Source of the DNA: Helianthus annuus
Taxonomy: Eukaryota > Streptophyta > Magnoliopsida > Asterales > Asteraceae
Direction of reading: 5' to 3'
Length of the DNA: 64,000 nucleotides
NCBI RefSeq assembly: GCF_002127325.2
Contig: NC_035436.2
Coordinates: 123,104,771-123,168,770 of the forward strand
Below the pieces are notes generated by a model. That model ran no database searches. It saw only the letters and a program-made list of their open reading frames with translations, and was not told where the DNA came from. Of this stretch, positions 1 to 12,637 are shown piece by piece. The first letter of the stretch is position 1, and every line of letters begins with the position of its first letter. The position numbers were made by a program, and so were the translations under genes.

Positions 1-3000
1 AAATAGCCCTACATAATGTTTATACCTTCCAACGAATAAATCATGGATCATACGAAGCGAAACATAAAGGAAAGTGAGGAATTACAAACTACAGGGGCTA
101 AAAGTGTCAACATGTGCAAAGTATACCTCTGAGTGACCTTTTGGCAGACCCGAAGCTTTGTAACGGTAAAATATACTCACTAGAATATGTGGTTAAAATT
201 TCATAAAGTTTCGTTATCGTATGAGAAAGTTATGATCAAATTCGTGTTCGAGGGGTTAAAAGCGTCAACATTGAATTCTATGGCCTTATGAGTGGTTACA
301 AGGTTAGTCAAGGACTTAACCAAGTTAGTAAAAGTCCCAAGGCCCTTAAAAATCAAGTTAGAAGGCTGGAAATGCAATTTAAGGACTTAAAACCACGTTA
401 CAAAGGACCAGGGACTGAAATTGCAAAGTTTGAAAACTTATTGACTGATCAGACAGGTCAGGCGGCCCGCATTAGAATCCCTGGTAACCCCAGGCGAGCC
501 GCATCAGACTCCCAGCATCAGATTTCGTGGACAGCTGCCATTTCAGGACTGTTAACCGACTTTGAGAGCTTGTTTTATATACCAGGGGCTGCCCCAATGG
601 TATTTCATGCATAGGGGGCACCTGTAATGATCTTGTATCATGTGTAGACTTGTGTGTCACCATCCTATGAGATCAAAATTAGTATATAAGGGACTTGAAG
701 TTGTGAACAATTCATGCATTCATTTACAACTTTGCACAAGTTCATTTCTGGAGCTCTCTGGACTTCAAGCACTCTTCCTTAGGCTCTCTAATCTCAATTA
801 GGACTCTTGTAAGTGTCCTTAACCCTTCCTAATTCGTTTTAGCTTAGTTAATTAGCTAAAAGTCAAAACCGTCGTAATAAAGGTTTGACTTCGTGATTAA
901 TTAAAATGTGCTCTATCAAATCACGAATTAAAAGTACCTTTAAGTAGGTAATTATGTGGGTAACAAACCCTTAAAAGGGTATTTCCAGATTCCCACTCTA
1001 ACTATGTTAATTGTCGAGTCAAAGCTTGTTATAAAAAGTCAACAGAAAGGTTATTTGCGAATTAATACATAATTAGCAATGTAGGATGCATGCAACCTGT
1101 TTAATCATTAAAGTAACTTGGTAATTAATATAAGAACATGTTCCAACATGTTCAACACGACAATTTTCAGTTTAGGCTCGGTTTGGAATCGAAAGTCGCA
1201 AAGTTTGACTTCTGCTTTGCCTTTCAGTTCTGACCCGTTTAAGCCGAGGTTAGGATTGCCTTAGAGCTTCTTTTGAACCTATTTACATGTTAGTATAACT
1301 CTCTGAGATTATACAACTTGGTTCATTAGATATCCTATTCACATGCATGTTTCCGTTAATCGCTTATATGTTGACCATTATGCCCATTTGACCTTAAAAC
1401 GTGATTTTTGAAAATGTAAAAGGGTAGGCACCTTAGCTACTGATTTATAAACTTGCACCCAAAATTTGAAGTCAGTTTGAGGTCTAGATTAAGAGTTATG
1501 CTCAATAGCGTAATTAAGAGCTTCTTTACTAATTAAATGGCGTAAATTACGTATAGCCTATCAAAACCCAAATTTTTATACAAAACTTTTTACCCACTGT
1601 TATAAAATGATACTTTGGGATTTTTGGAGATTTTTATTTATTTTTAGGCTGAGCATAACTTAGTGATCTAAGATTAATTCGGTTTATGCCGGTTTTGCCC
1701 TTTTAGCCATAAAATGAGTTTTACAAAACCTTTTGACCTCAAACCAATTTCTACTGATTTGTTATGATAAATAAATTATTTTGAGCCTTCTGGAATATTA
1801 AAAATATCAGCTTTTTACAGAAAACCCGGAAATGGCTCCAAATCGCCTTTTTAGGCATTTTTAACGCATAAGTGTGCTCTAAAACCTTATTAAACTTAGA
1901 GGATTGAACCTACTGATGTAATTAGTGAATTTTTATATTTTAAACAGTAGGCAAATGTTTTGAACTCAGAATTCCAGAATTGACCTTTTAGGCACATGTG
2001 AAATTACCAATATGCCCCTACGGTGCATAGTAAGGTTAAAGATAATAAATTTCACATAAATTTGATACCCTACTGTTATAACTTAGTAAATTAAATATAT
2101 TTACTAATTTAATCAGACCTGTAACTCAGGTTATCATTTTAACCCTTTTACACCTTATAAAATGACCAAAACGCCCTTATGAGGCATAGTTTTGGTTTAA
2201 AATCATTTGGGGCATAATGGAAGGTATCATTCTGATATCACAACATATTTTAAGCATATTGACTTCAGAAACTTGTATTTGACTCTTATGGTTACTCGTT
2301 ACGCATTATACGCGTTCGGATCGGCTTATGTGACTAGTTTGGCCATTTTAGCCGAAACGGGTCAAACCATATCTTTTTGGTCTCAAAATCCAGAATGTGA
2401 TTATGTTACCCATATAAAATAAGTGTGCAAGCTTTTTGGGGCAAAACCACATTCTAAAACGGTCTTCGCCTTATTGTGCGTTTAAAACCGTAATCTTTAT
2501 GTAATACTAACCGGTCTAAGCTTAAGACCCGTTAGGATTCTAATAGGTTATTAAAACCTTAATTTCCAGATCTAGGAGCCCAGTAAAAGCTACGTGCACT
2601 CGTTATATTTGGTTTATACTTTGCTCAGGTAAATAAGTTTAACTTATTTTCCCTATACGGGCTTGGGGTACGGTATATAAAATACCGCTTGGTCGGGGAA
2701 TTGACCTTAACCGGTCTTGGTTATGTGCAGTCAAATTAACCTGTTTGAAAATGCTGTTTTGTTTGTTTAACGCCTTTGGTGGCTTAATGACCATGTCCCG
2801 GATATCCTTGGCATGATTTAAAGAATGGCCACGACCTTAGCACTCGGGTGTAGGCGTACACCCGTAGTGTTGTACAACATGTATAATCGTCGGTACGAGA
2901 GAAGTCTCGCGGCGGAATTATATTAAGTGGTGTGTCTATTAATCTTTAACCCGGCATGACCCGGGCTACCGAACGCAGAACGAACATGTAATTCTTTTAC

Positions 3001-3434
3001 AAGATTATTAAGCAAATAATTATCCCAAGTTATAAAAGTTTTATGCCACGAGCATTTAAATCAATTTTAAGCATTTTCAAAATGAGTCAGTTAAATTGTA
3101 TTTACCAGTGTAAACTGACGTATTTTCCAAAAAGACTAAGTGCAGGTACTACGCGTAATAGGCTGATCACTCCTTAAGCATCCCTAGAAGTCTCGCAAGC
3201 TTAGGATGCATGAAGTCTGTTGAAATGAAGTTTCCTTTTTATTTGATTTTGCCTGTGGATTCTATTTCGATATTTTGTGATACTTGAATATTACAATAAT
3301 TTAAGTTGAAATGAATCTATCTTTGCTTCCGCTGTGCATTATAATTTGTGTTGTTTGACTATGATGATATCAACTACGTCACGTTAATCCCCCACCGGGC
3401 CCACCGGTGACACGTGGAAATTAGGGGTGTGACA
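1..3434 (+). repeat. L0: partial gypsy-type LTR, sense plus, left end outside window
   Basis: The block ends in GGGGTGTGACA at 3434, the usual 3' end of the gypsy LTRs in this window, and the next base resumes the G1 LTR (compare 50887 onward in the solo LTR). It is therefore an LTR inserted in the G1 3' LTR. Its first 700 bases resemble, in opposite orientation, the part of the G2 LTR around 30400-30600, including a GC-rich cggcccgc motif near 472-480 and a second near 491-501. A possible TATA box lies at 683-690. No gag, pol or host gene is visible, and the short ORFs are chance ones in AT-rich DNA. The left boundary and the rest of the element lie outside the window. Confidence 0.75.
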
Positions 3435-4557
3435 GGAAGAAACAAGACGTAAACGAGGTGGATAAAAGAAATCTAGAGAGGTTCTTGAGCTTCCGAGTGC
3501 ACCGGGCTTGTTTGTGTGTCACCTTGCACCTTGTATGTATGAAGAAATGATTGAACAAGACTTGGAAGTGGGTGGTTGATGGTGGTAGGGTGGCGGCCGA
3601 ATGGTGTGGGAGGGAGAGAGTTTTTGAGTTAGTTGATGTTGTTGAATGAAAGATAAGGATTATCTTGGGTGCCTTTTTATAAACCAAATCAAGCTTTTAT
3701 CCATCAAGTAATGTGCTAGCTAGATACCAAACATTAGAAATAAATTAAACAAGGAAAATGGGTGTGGGTCACCCCTTGGGGTGACCGTCAACTAGAAGGG
3801 GGGGGGTATGGTTGGGTTGTGATGATATGTTTACTAATTAGTTGAAATCAAAAGGGTTTAGTTAGTATGTTTATGTATGTTATCTAATATAAAGCGTGTT
3901 AGGGTGTTCGGGGACCCTAACTAGTTCAGAAAGGTAAAAACAATGTCTTTGGCAATATTTTTATGTTCCGGGTAAAGTCCGTTTGTTCGGTTGGATATTG
4001 ACCCGTTAAAGTGTCAAATAAAGCTTTAAAGTGTCTTTTATAGTGTTTTTAGTGACACAATAAATTCCCAACACTTTGTAAAGTGTCTAGTATTATTTTA
4101 CCAAGTTTTTGCACTTTACTAGTTATGTTAAATGCTGAATTTTTGTATAAAGTGCAGAATTTTGTAATTAAAGCATGTTTTAGGCACATCCGGTCACTTT
4201 AACTATCACCTAGAGACGCAGTTTTGTAATCCTCACCTCCCTACACTCCCTACTAGTGTAGTAATCTATTCCCGGCTCATACTGGCCTCAGAGACAATGT
4301 CTGTCTAGTGCTGGCAATGTCAACATGTTTACTGGGTTATCCGCTCACTATGTTAACTGTGCTTTTGTGCATCAAATTTGTCACTATAGTTTTGTGTGTA
4401 ATAAATGGAGTGACAGTAATACAGTATGATGCATGAACATGTATGTAATAGAAAACAGAAAGCAGTTTATTCGTAATTGTAATTAAGCACAGTGATTAAG
4501 CACTAATTAAATATTAATTAATTTGTACGGATACCTGGTTTGGTGAGGGTTGTCACA
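3435..4557 (-). repeat. G1 3' LTR, sense-start portion
   Basis: Nearly identical to 50887-52009 of the solo LTR and ends with TTGTCACA at 4557. The bases between 3435 and the left end of this LTR are absent because L0 inserted here. In sense orientation it starts TGTGACAACC. A TATA-like TTTATAAAAA lies near 3675-3684 on the minus strand. A G homopolymer of about nine lies near 3799. Confidence 0.85.
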
Positions 4558-4573
4558 TTCTCCCCCCGTTAAG
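4558..4573 (-). promoter_or_regulatory. G1 polypurine tract
   Basis: The bases next to the LTR read CTTAACGGGGGGAGAA in sense. This is a purine run directly abutting the 3' LTR, the expected plus-strand primer position. Confidence 0.75.
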
Positions 4574-4593
4574 AAAATTTCGTCCTGAAATTT

Positions 4594-5775
4594 TTAAGTT
4601 CTGCTTCTGGTTGCAGGGGTCTTAGGAAATAAATGGGGGTACTTCTCTTTCATTCGATCCTCACGTTCCCAGGTGTATTCTGGACCATGTCTTGCATTCC
4701 AACGAACTTTGACGAGTTTAACACTGCTCCTGCGGGTTTTGTTTATCTTCCAATCTGTAACCTCAACTGGTTCTTCGACAAAATGGAGCGTGTCGTCAAT
4801 ATGAATCTCGTCTGCAGGAATGACAACAGTCTCTTGCGTTGGACTCTTTTTCAAGTTTGATACATGAAATGTATCGTGAACACCATTCAGTTCGGTAGGT
4901 AAGTCCAACTTGTATGCTACTAAACCGATTCTTTCCAGAATCTTGAATGGGCCAATATAGCATGGATTCAACTTTCCATGCTTTCCGAAGCGTGCCACAC
5001 CCTTCTAGGGTGATACCTTCAACAATACCATGTCTCCTACCTCAAACTCCAGAGGTTTCCTTCTTCGGTCAGCGTAACACTTTTGTCGATCGCGAGCCGC
5101 CTTGATGCGTTCTCGGATCTGTGCAATCTTGTCTGTGGTTTCCTGGACCACTTCTGGACCAATTAGCTGTCTATCACCTGCATCAGACCAACATATTGGT
5201 GATCGACATTTGCGTTCATATAGAGCTTCGAACGGTGCGGCTTGGATACTTGCGTGATAACTATTGTTGTATGAAAATTCGACCAATGGTAGGTGAGTAT
5301 CCCAACTTCCACCTAAATCCATAACGCAAGCTCGTAGCATGTCTTCTAATGTCTGAATCGTCCGTTCGCTCTGTCCATCTGTTTGTGGGTGAAAAGCTGT
5401 ACTCAGGTTCAACTGAGATCCAAAAGCTTCTTGAAAGGATTGCCATATCCTTGACACGAATCTCCCATCTCTATCAGAGATGATCGAGAGAGGCACTCCA
5501 TGACGTGCAACGATCTCTCTCATGTATATCTCAGCCAACTTGCTCGTGTTGTCTTTCTCTCTGATGGGTAAGAAATGCGCAGATTTCGTTAACCGGTCTA
5601 CTATTACCCAAATAGTGTCGTGACCATTTGGCGTTCTTGGCAACTTTGTTATGAAATCCATTGAAATTTGTTCCCATTTCCACTTGGGAATCTCAGGTTG
5701 TTGCAGAAGTCCTGAAGGCTTCTGGTATTCAACTTTTACCTTGGCGCACGTTAAACACTTGCTAACATAAACAAC
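4594..5775 (-). pseudogene. G1 integrase, C-terminal two thirds
   Basis: Encodes the retroviral-type integrase core of a gypsy element, which joins element cDNA to host DNA in the nucleus. Visible are the second half of the HHCC zinc site (CLTC), then the catalytic triad in order: Asp in MDFITKLP, Asp in SDRDGRF, and Glu in DGQSERT. A basic linker and a C-terminal region ending in a WEREDRMKEKYPHLFP-type tail follow. A TAG at about 5002-5004 interrupts the frame where relatives have the Trp of VSPWKG, consistent with a G-to-A change. The upstream end is cut at 5775 by element A inside the HHCC domain, and the frame resumes at 13087. Nonfunctional. Confidence 0.9.
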
Positions 5776-6219
5776 TGTAGGACCGTGTGACGACCCGAAC
5801 GAGTCTTTCAGAGAAGTTTTCGTCAATTACAGGTGCGGAAAACAAGTAATTAACGTAGGAATAGCTAGCAAATCACTTTAAACACCCTTTTGCATAGAAA
5901 TATAACAGTTTACAGTCCAATCTCGATCCGGCAGCACTTCGGTACGAGTTTCTCGATCGTTACAAATGATTCGCTCAAAGACCTATATATAGGGACTGTA
6001 GGTTCGCTCCTAGGAACAAGTCCGTATAAGTGGACCTCCAATGTTCACATAAGCGAACAACATTGTTGACATATAAGCGGACCTGCTATGTGTCATATGA
6101 GCGAATCTATCTCTAAACTCCTATACAATATCCTATTTTCTCGCAACTCATGCCCTGATCTAACACTCTAAGACTATGACTCGATCCAAGACGAAGTCAA
6201 CAGATGAAATGCACCAACA
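5776..6219 (-). repeat. A 3' LTR
   Basis: 444-bp LTR with TG...CA ends in element sense. A palindromic TATA box CCTATATATAGG lies near 5982-5993. Five copies or near copies of the element's RAGCGRAYCT motif lie between about 6000 and 6120. One has CG changed to TG (aagtggacc), while the other LTR keeps CG there. Confidence 0.92.
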
Positions 6220-6232
6220 GACTCCCCCTCAG
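6220..6232 (-). promoter_or_regulatory. A polypurine tract
   Basis: In sense the bases read GAGGGGGAGTC immediately before the 3' LTR TGTTGGTGC. The same tract precedes the 3' LTRs of B and C. Confidence 0.8.
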
Positions 6233-8137
6233 ATGTTGACGGAGTCGTCCATCGAGTCACGACACTGTTAAGTCTTCACATTTTCAGTCTTGATCAGTCT
6301 TTGGGCTTCTCTCTCTCTATCTTCATCTCTTTCTTCTTTATCATCAACAGACTCTCTTTCACTATAATGTTGACATCTTTTGAATTTCACATCTTCAGCA
6401 TAAGCTCCCCCTCAAATGTTGATTTTCCTGCATAAACACTCAACCACAAACATAAGTTTTATGATAAACGTTTAAGCATAAAATCATCACTTATCACAAA
6501 TCAATCAATCAATCAGATACTGATGTACCACTTGGAATTGTGACGGTTTTTTTTATTATCAAAACAAAACACAAACACAAACACCCAAACCAATTGTTCA
6601 TCATGTTTAGCACTTCGAATTTTGAAAATCAGCTTTTCAACACCAGTTATCAAAAATCTTTTTGTATTTTCAAAAATTTATGCTAAAACACACCAAAAAT
6701 CTTTTTGGATTTTTCTGAAAGAAAATAAAGTGCAGAAATGAAATATTTACAGACAATATTTTTGTGAGTTTGTGCAAGATGATCATATCAGTATATGAGA
6801 CATATCACCAACACCGTTAAGCTTTAAACATTCTTAGTTCTAAACAATTTACCTAGATTGTCAGTATATTGGTCCACTTTAAATTTTCACACAAATTTCA
6901 ATCGATTTGAGATACGATATTAATGTTTTAGAAACTTAAACTTAATTGTGTATCACTCCACTTGAATATATTCCTGTATCCAGATCCCAAATATTCAGTC
7001 TTACAGGTGAGTATACCACAACTGATATCTGTAAAGGGGTTATGTGCGAGGGCCGTGAGAGCTCAGGTCGATACTTCCGTATACGCAGAGAGATGACGGC
7101 TTCGACTTTAGGTGGGTCCCCTTTAGAGGATCTTTTGATTACAACAGCAGCGACTATCAATTTAATTGTTTCATCAGCTTGCTGAGGGCGATGCTATGTT
7201 TCAAGCATTTTGCGAAAAGCATTATCCGGGGACTAGGTCAGTACTTCCATACAGCAGAAGTCCCGGGATAATACCCCAGATATCACTGAGTATAAAGACC
7301 TAGTATCTCAGAATACGGGACCTTTCAAACAAGATTTCGGGGGTTACCCATATATCCAAGAATAGTTTCCCACGAATCAAGTAAGTTTGAATTTAGGTTT
7401 ATATCTCGTTTCAATTTACTAAATGTACGAAAACCTACTGACACATCCGCAGTAAGATTGTTTATCACTTTTAAACTTTCCAATTCTTTAGCATGTTGTG
7501 ATAGTCCACTGATGTACTATCATTTCCTCTTTTACGCAACAAAAACTTATTTTTCAGTTTTATCATGTTTTTGACTTTTTCAAATTTTCTAATGTTTTTG
7601 GATTTTCTGAAAATTTTCTACTCCCCCTAAAATGCTAACACATTAACGAAAATTGAAAACAAACTGTACAGAAACATGACAACCGATATCAAATCACATC
7701 AATTCGCCATTCACTTGGCATAAACAATCAGAACTCCCCCTATCAACAAACTATTTTCCCATTTAGATTTCAAAACACTTAAGTTTGTTTTAATCAAAAT
7801 GGTTTTTCCGGAAAATAAGTATGATTGATTTTACCACTTGTAAGTTACCACTTGTAGGCTTATCAAACAAATGTTCGGGGTTATGGTTCATCATCTTGTC
7901 TTCCAACCATATGTAGGAAAATACAAGTACAAATTAATGTCCTTGATTTACCATTTGCAGTCCAGAAACCTCTGTACCACTTGTAAAAACATAAACTCGT
8001 CAAATACCACTTGTAAGAAATGCACAAACAAACCTCTTTACCATTTTTATGATTGACGTTACCGAATATGAATTTGAGAAAGATGCCGATTCATGCTCCA
8101 CTCTTACCAACCTGGGAGCTCCGGCAAGTCCTGAGAC
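6233..8137 (-). other. A 3' noncoding region with conserved blocks
   Basis: About 1.9 kb between the Gag stop and the polypurine tract without a credible sense gene. Two blocks, 6942-7150 and 7196-7395, are almost identical to 44040-44232 and 43790-43985 of element B, although the two Gag proteins are only about 60-65% identical by eye. An 8-bp stem (7232-7239 with 7297-7304) encloses a CTGCTG motif and is preserved in B. Four exact copies of taccacttgta occur at 7832, 7846, 7975 and 8005. This 11-mer is also the LTR/primer-site junction of the element. Confidence 0.7.
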
Positions 8138-11100
8138 TTATTGTTCATAATATGTACCATCCCAGTCACAAACTAGGGATGGTTCAACCTTTTCTTTCCT
8201 TGTTTTCTTCTCATAAAATTCCTTAACCCCTTTGACTTTTCGATCAATCATCTTGCCAAAGATGTGTTTTACCTTGGGGTTAAAGACCTTCTCAGCATCA
8301 AATTCCTGTTCATCATGATAAAATTGGTTAGAAATTTCAACTTTACCAATTTTCTTTTTATAATTCTCAGCCCGAAGTGATGGAAACTCCTCATCATTAA
8401 CAATCGGAACTAATTTTTCAACTTTTACATCAGCTTCACATTTTGAGACAATTTGTGGCTCAACTGACTTTGTGGAATCAGTTTCATCGCCTGAAGATAG
8501 CTCCTCTGATTTTGACCCATCAGAATCATCGCTAGAGCTTTCACCAACCTTCTTAACAATCCATTTCTGGTTGTATGATTTTGCTCTTTTCTTGTAAAAC
8601 TTGTTTGAACTTTCACCAATTTCAAAAATAGAATTTTTAAACAGTTTGGTTCGATCAATTGGTGGCTCAAACTCAACCACTTGTTCTTTGAGTTTACGAG
8701 ATACTCCCTGTTTTGATTGTATCGCCTTAGAACAATCTTTGGCAATATGTCCAACATTGTTGCACTTGAAGCAGGTTCTCAAGTCTCTCTTCTGCTCAGC
8801 TATCTTCTTCAACTCAACTTGCTTCTTCGTCAGAAACTCACTGTTTGATTCTTTCTAGAAGTTTGTCTTTTCTTCTTCATCAGTTGATGTACCTGAAACA
8901 AATGACATTTTGGATTTAAAATCACGAACATATTTTTCATTTTTCTGTTTTTCTATAGGAATAAACCCTAAACCTTTCTTTTTGAAATTACCGTTATGGT
9001 TTGATCTCTTTTGGAAATCTGAACCAGAACTGTAATTCTTTTTCTTGTTTAATCTCTGTTGAACTCTTGAGGTGTAATATCTTGGTTTTTCATTAAGACA
9101 TAAGCCTTTTATTTCAGAAATATTAATTTCTGTGAGTACGAAAACCTTGTTTATCAATTCAGTTTTGACACCTATTATTGGAAATTCCTCATCAGAATAT
9201 AATTTGTCAGAATCATTCAGAGTGTAAGAAACTTTAAACAATCCATCATCCAAATTAGATTCTGACAACAAAAATTTTCTATCATAAACTAATTTGCCCT
9301 GTTTTTCTGTTTGACATGGAATGCTGGACTCAGACTTTGACTCTTCAATATCATCACTCTCTAACACATGATCCACGACTTTCTTCATCAATTGAGACGG
9401 TTGATCAGTGTCAGATGATGTAAACACAATATCAATACTTTCTGGAAGATTGACTGACGACTCTGACTCCCACTTTAAATTTGTTGCCTTTTTGACTCTT
9501 TCATCGTTAGGATATCTAGGCAAATATCCATTTTCCAGCGGGGTGGACACTTGTTATAACTGACACCTTGCTTCTTACCAGATGGCGTCTTTTCAGTGTC
9601 TTTTTTCTTGTCATTCTTCTTCTTATCAGCAATCTTTTCATCAACACCTACTCCAGCTGCTTTCTCTTCAGTTACCTCATCATCTTCCCATACCTTCATG
9701 CTTTCAATTGTCGGATAAATCCTGTCAATGACATAGGAAGTACATGAGTAACTTTTTAACAACCGATTAACTCTTTCAGTTTCAATTCTTTGAAGCTCAA
9801 GCTTTTGTTCCAAAGCAGCACATTTCTCAATGTAATTGTTTACAACTTTCTGCTTTGTCATAAAAGCTCCCTGAAGTGTCTTCATCGCCGTTGCTTGTTC
9901 TTCACTCGTTTGATTGTATTGATTCATCGTTTTGTTCAGCACATCATAAGACTCCTTCAAACTGTTCAAGTTGTAAATCAATGTGCTGTTCTGTTTCTTT
10001 ATGACTTCACAGTTCTCACACTTCACTGGAATATTTTTCGCATCAACTTCTTCCTCAACCTTGAATTTAGGCACTTCTTTCACCTTTTGTCTTCTCACCA
10101 CTGGAACCTCTTCATCATCGCTGCTCACAGGTGTCTTGATCTTTTTCTTTTTCTTCTTGGCTCTTTCATCTTCACTATCACTTTCAGCAAGCAACTTCAT
10201 ATCAGCTTTGAATTTTCTTGCCCAATACTCTGTATCATCATCACTATCATCTTCAACCTTTGCCGTGAAAGCAGTATAGGCTTTGGTTTGATCAGGAATG
10301 TAATCATCCCAGGTAAAATTTTCCCAGCTAAAACCCTCTGGTAATCTTTCATCATCTTGATCAATTATCAAAGCACTACCATCCTTTCTTTTTCCATACA
10401 ACCTATCATAATCACCCACACAAGCTCTTTTTCCAGAATCTTCAATCACATCTCTTCCATGTGCAGTTTGAGCTTGATGTTTATGTTGTTGAGATGATTG
10501 TTGACCAACTTGGTGATAGATGCTTTACGATAGTAATCATTGTTGTTGTTGAACAGATTTTGAGCCCCACTTGCTTCTCGGTTAGTGTACTCTCTCTTGA
10601 AGTGTCCTTTTTCCCTGCACCGTAAACAAGTGACTTTAGATTTATCAAAACCTAAAGTAGAAACATTTGCATCACGAAGATCATCTCTCCCCGTGATTTG
10701 TTTGAATTTCTCAGCTCTCCGTAACACGCTAGCCAGACACCATTTTATGTCCATCAGCTCCATCTCTTCAGCATCTATCTGGTCGTAGTCTTCCTTGGTT
10801 AACATTGGATTGCCAATACGACCTGCAACAAAACAAGTATAAGATTCCAAAACCATTCCTAATAAAGACATTTGGTTTTTAGCAACTTCCTCAGAATAAT
10901 CTTGATCATTTTCAAGATTTAACACTATGTTGCACTGTAATTTTCTCCCGTTCTTAGTTGCTGAAATGTTTGGATCATACGATGAAAATGAAGTGAAACT
11001 GGTTTTGCTGTTTGATCCAGATGATGGACTTCCAGATGAATTTTTGGCACTGTAGGCAGTCTCAACCTTCGGAGATAGATTTGATGATTTCTCATTCACA

Positions 11101-11861
11101 CCTGCCTTATAGTATAACCCTATATCCTGTTCACCATCAAAATATTTCATTCTGATAACTTTACGTTGTTCCATTTCTTGAGCCTCGATATTTTCAATGA
11201 ACGTACTGAGCATCAAATTGCTAAAACCCTTCTTGTTTCTGAGCATCATAAGGTATGTGCCCCAAGTCTCATATGGTAACGCATCAGCAAGTTTTTCGAT
11301 CAACTCATCAGTGCTTTTCTCAATACTCAATCTCTTCATGTTAGCAAGCAAGTTACAGTATCTTTCGATAATCTCTCGTGTACTTTCATTCTTTAACCCT
11401 CGAAACAAATCAAATTCTTTCTTTAGAAGCGATTTCTTGCTTTTAACCATCTCTTCACTTCCTTGAAACTTTGAACGTAATTCTTTCCAAATTGAATATG
11501 ACGTTCCATTGTGTTGTAAAAGCACCATAATATCCTCTTTCACTGCTTGTTGAAGAAGACTAAGCATCATTTTCTCATCTTTATACTTCTTCCTAGCATC
11601 AGCAGTAAGATCTTTTATCGGAACAGGCTCTTCATCATCATTCAAAGGTCGAACATACTTCGTCTCCACGCATTCCCAAGCATCTAGGTAGTTAGCTTGC
11701 ACCCAATTCTCAAACCGACCTTCCCAACCTTTAAATTCTTCTATGTTCATTAGCTTGGGAGGTTTCTGCATTGTACCCTTTTCGTTTTCGAGCATTGTAT
11801 TTTGTGCGAAAGATATCGGTGTAACTGGAGTAGCGAACGCGTTGAAAAATTCCTCTTCCAT
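8138..11861 (-). pseudogene. A Gag-like polyprotein, broken
   Basis: Colinear with the intact 1213-codon ORF of element B. It begins at 11861 with a UBN2-type copia Gag domain containing a KPPKLM motif, then a DELIEKLADALPYETWGTYL segment. A first CCHC knuckle near 10600 reads CLRCREKGHFKREY, so its last Cys is Tyr. Then come an acidic/coiled region, a C-x2-C segment and a second knuckle, CFKCNNVGHIAKDC, near 8765. The frame is lost near 10520 and near 9540, and a TAG lies near 8853. Relatives with a full gag-pol would continue into protease. Here the ORF ends and noncoding DNA follows. The intact ancestor presumably made capsid-like particles. Confidence 0.85.
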
Positions 11862-11884
11862 TATCGAAAATTTACAACACTTTT

Positions 11885-12435
11885 TACAATAGCCTTAAAA
11901 GCGAACCAGAATGTTTGTGGTGATCACAAAAGCGAATCCTTGTTGGTCAGAAAAGCGAACTAAAGTAGTTCACAGGAGCGAACCTAGTAGATGATCACAA
12001 GAGCGGACCTGTTTGTGGTCAAATGAGCGACTCTACTTGGCCTAATAAGCGGATCTATCTTTTGTTCACTGGAGCGAATCTCTTTGTGTTCAGTCGAGCG
12101 GACCTGACTGTTAAGTGTACCCAAAAGCGAACCTGATTGAACTTTTTGGAGCGGATTTACTGAATGTTTAGTAACAATGAGCGAACCAACAATATATCCG
12201 CACGAGCGAACCTCTTGAAATTTGAACTTTGGAGCGAATCTTTGTGTTTCAACGAGCGAACCTGATTTCTATGTGTGTATAAGCGAACCAGATTGAATTT
12301 TTGAGCGGATCTCCTGAAGTTTTGAAGCGAACCTCTTGAAATTTTGGAGCGAACCTGCTAAATACGCATCTATGAGCAAACCTGTGAAGCGATTCTATGA
12401 ACTGTCCGAAAAAGCGGATCTATCTCGGACACACT
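11885..12435 (-). repeat. A leader array, 22 copies of a RAGCGRAYCT motif
   Basis: Between the primer site and the Gag start the plus strand carries 22 copies of a 10-mer close to RAGCGRAYCT (sense AGRTYCGCTY), separated by unrelated AT-rich spacers and spaced on average about 25 nt. Examples are gagcgaacct, aagcggatct and gagcgaatct. The same motif occurs five times in each A LTR. It is not a tandem repeat in the usual sense, because the spacers are not conserved. Confidence 0.9.
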
Positions 12436-12623
12436 TTTGACCCATTTTTACTTCGAATTTTGACACCAAACTTTCCAGGGTTTCTCTCTATAATGATGTG
12501 TACAATCCTTGAAATTTTGAGCCGTTTTTGACCGTTGAAAATGTCTGAAACGAAGAAAGAAGGTGTAGAAGAAAGAAAACTTTATGAATTTCAGCTATTC
12601 TCTGCAGAACTCCTCCTCCTGAA

Positions 12624-12635
12624 GCTCTGATACCA
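12624..12635 (-). promoter_or_regulatory. A primer binding site (tRNA-iMet)
   Basis: Sense TGGTATCAGAGC lies two bases after the 5' LTR end. This is the standard complement of the initiator tRNA-Met 3' end in plant LTR elements. Confidence 0.93.
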
Positions 12636-12637
12636 CT

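Noticed and set aside
1..3434. Search for a host gene in the left 3.4 kb
   Set aside because: Only short ORFs. The DNA reads as LTR with a clear GTGTGACA end. No splice-linked coding potential could be seen.
6946..7185. Conserved antisense ORF of about 68-79 codons in A, repeated in B at 44030-44233
   Set aside because: The protein match (MCITPLEY..., about 95%) follows from near-identical DNA. There is no sign of codon-position bias, it ends differently in the two elements, and it lies antisense in a noncoding block. Conserved DNA/RNA is the simpler reading.
9790..10344. 184-codon plus-strand ORF
   Set aside because: Shadow of the minus-strand A Gag. Leu/Phe/Ser-rich, as expected from the complement of an acidic/Lys-rich coding sequence.
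11885..12435. CRISPR-like repeat/spacer array
   Set aside because: Regular short repeats with unique spacers, but the repeats are only 10 nt and degenerate, the spacers are not of constant length, and the setting is a plant retrotransposon leader.
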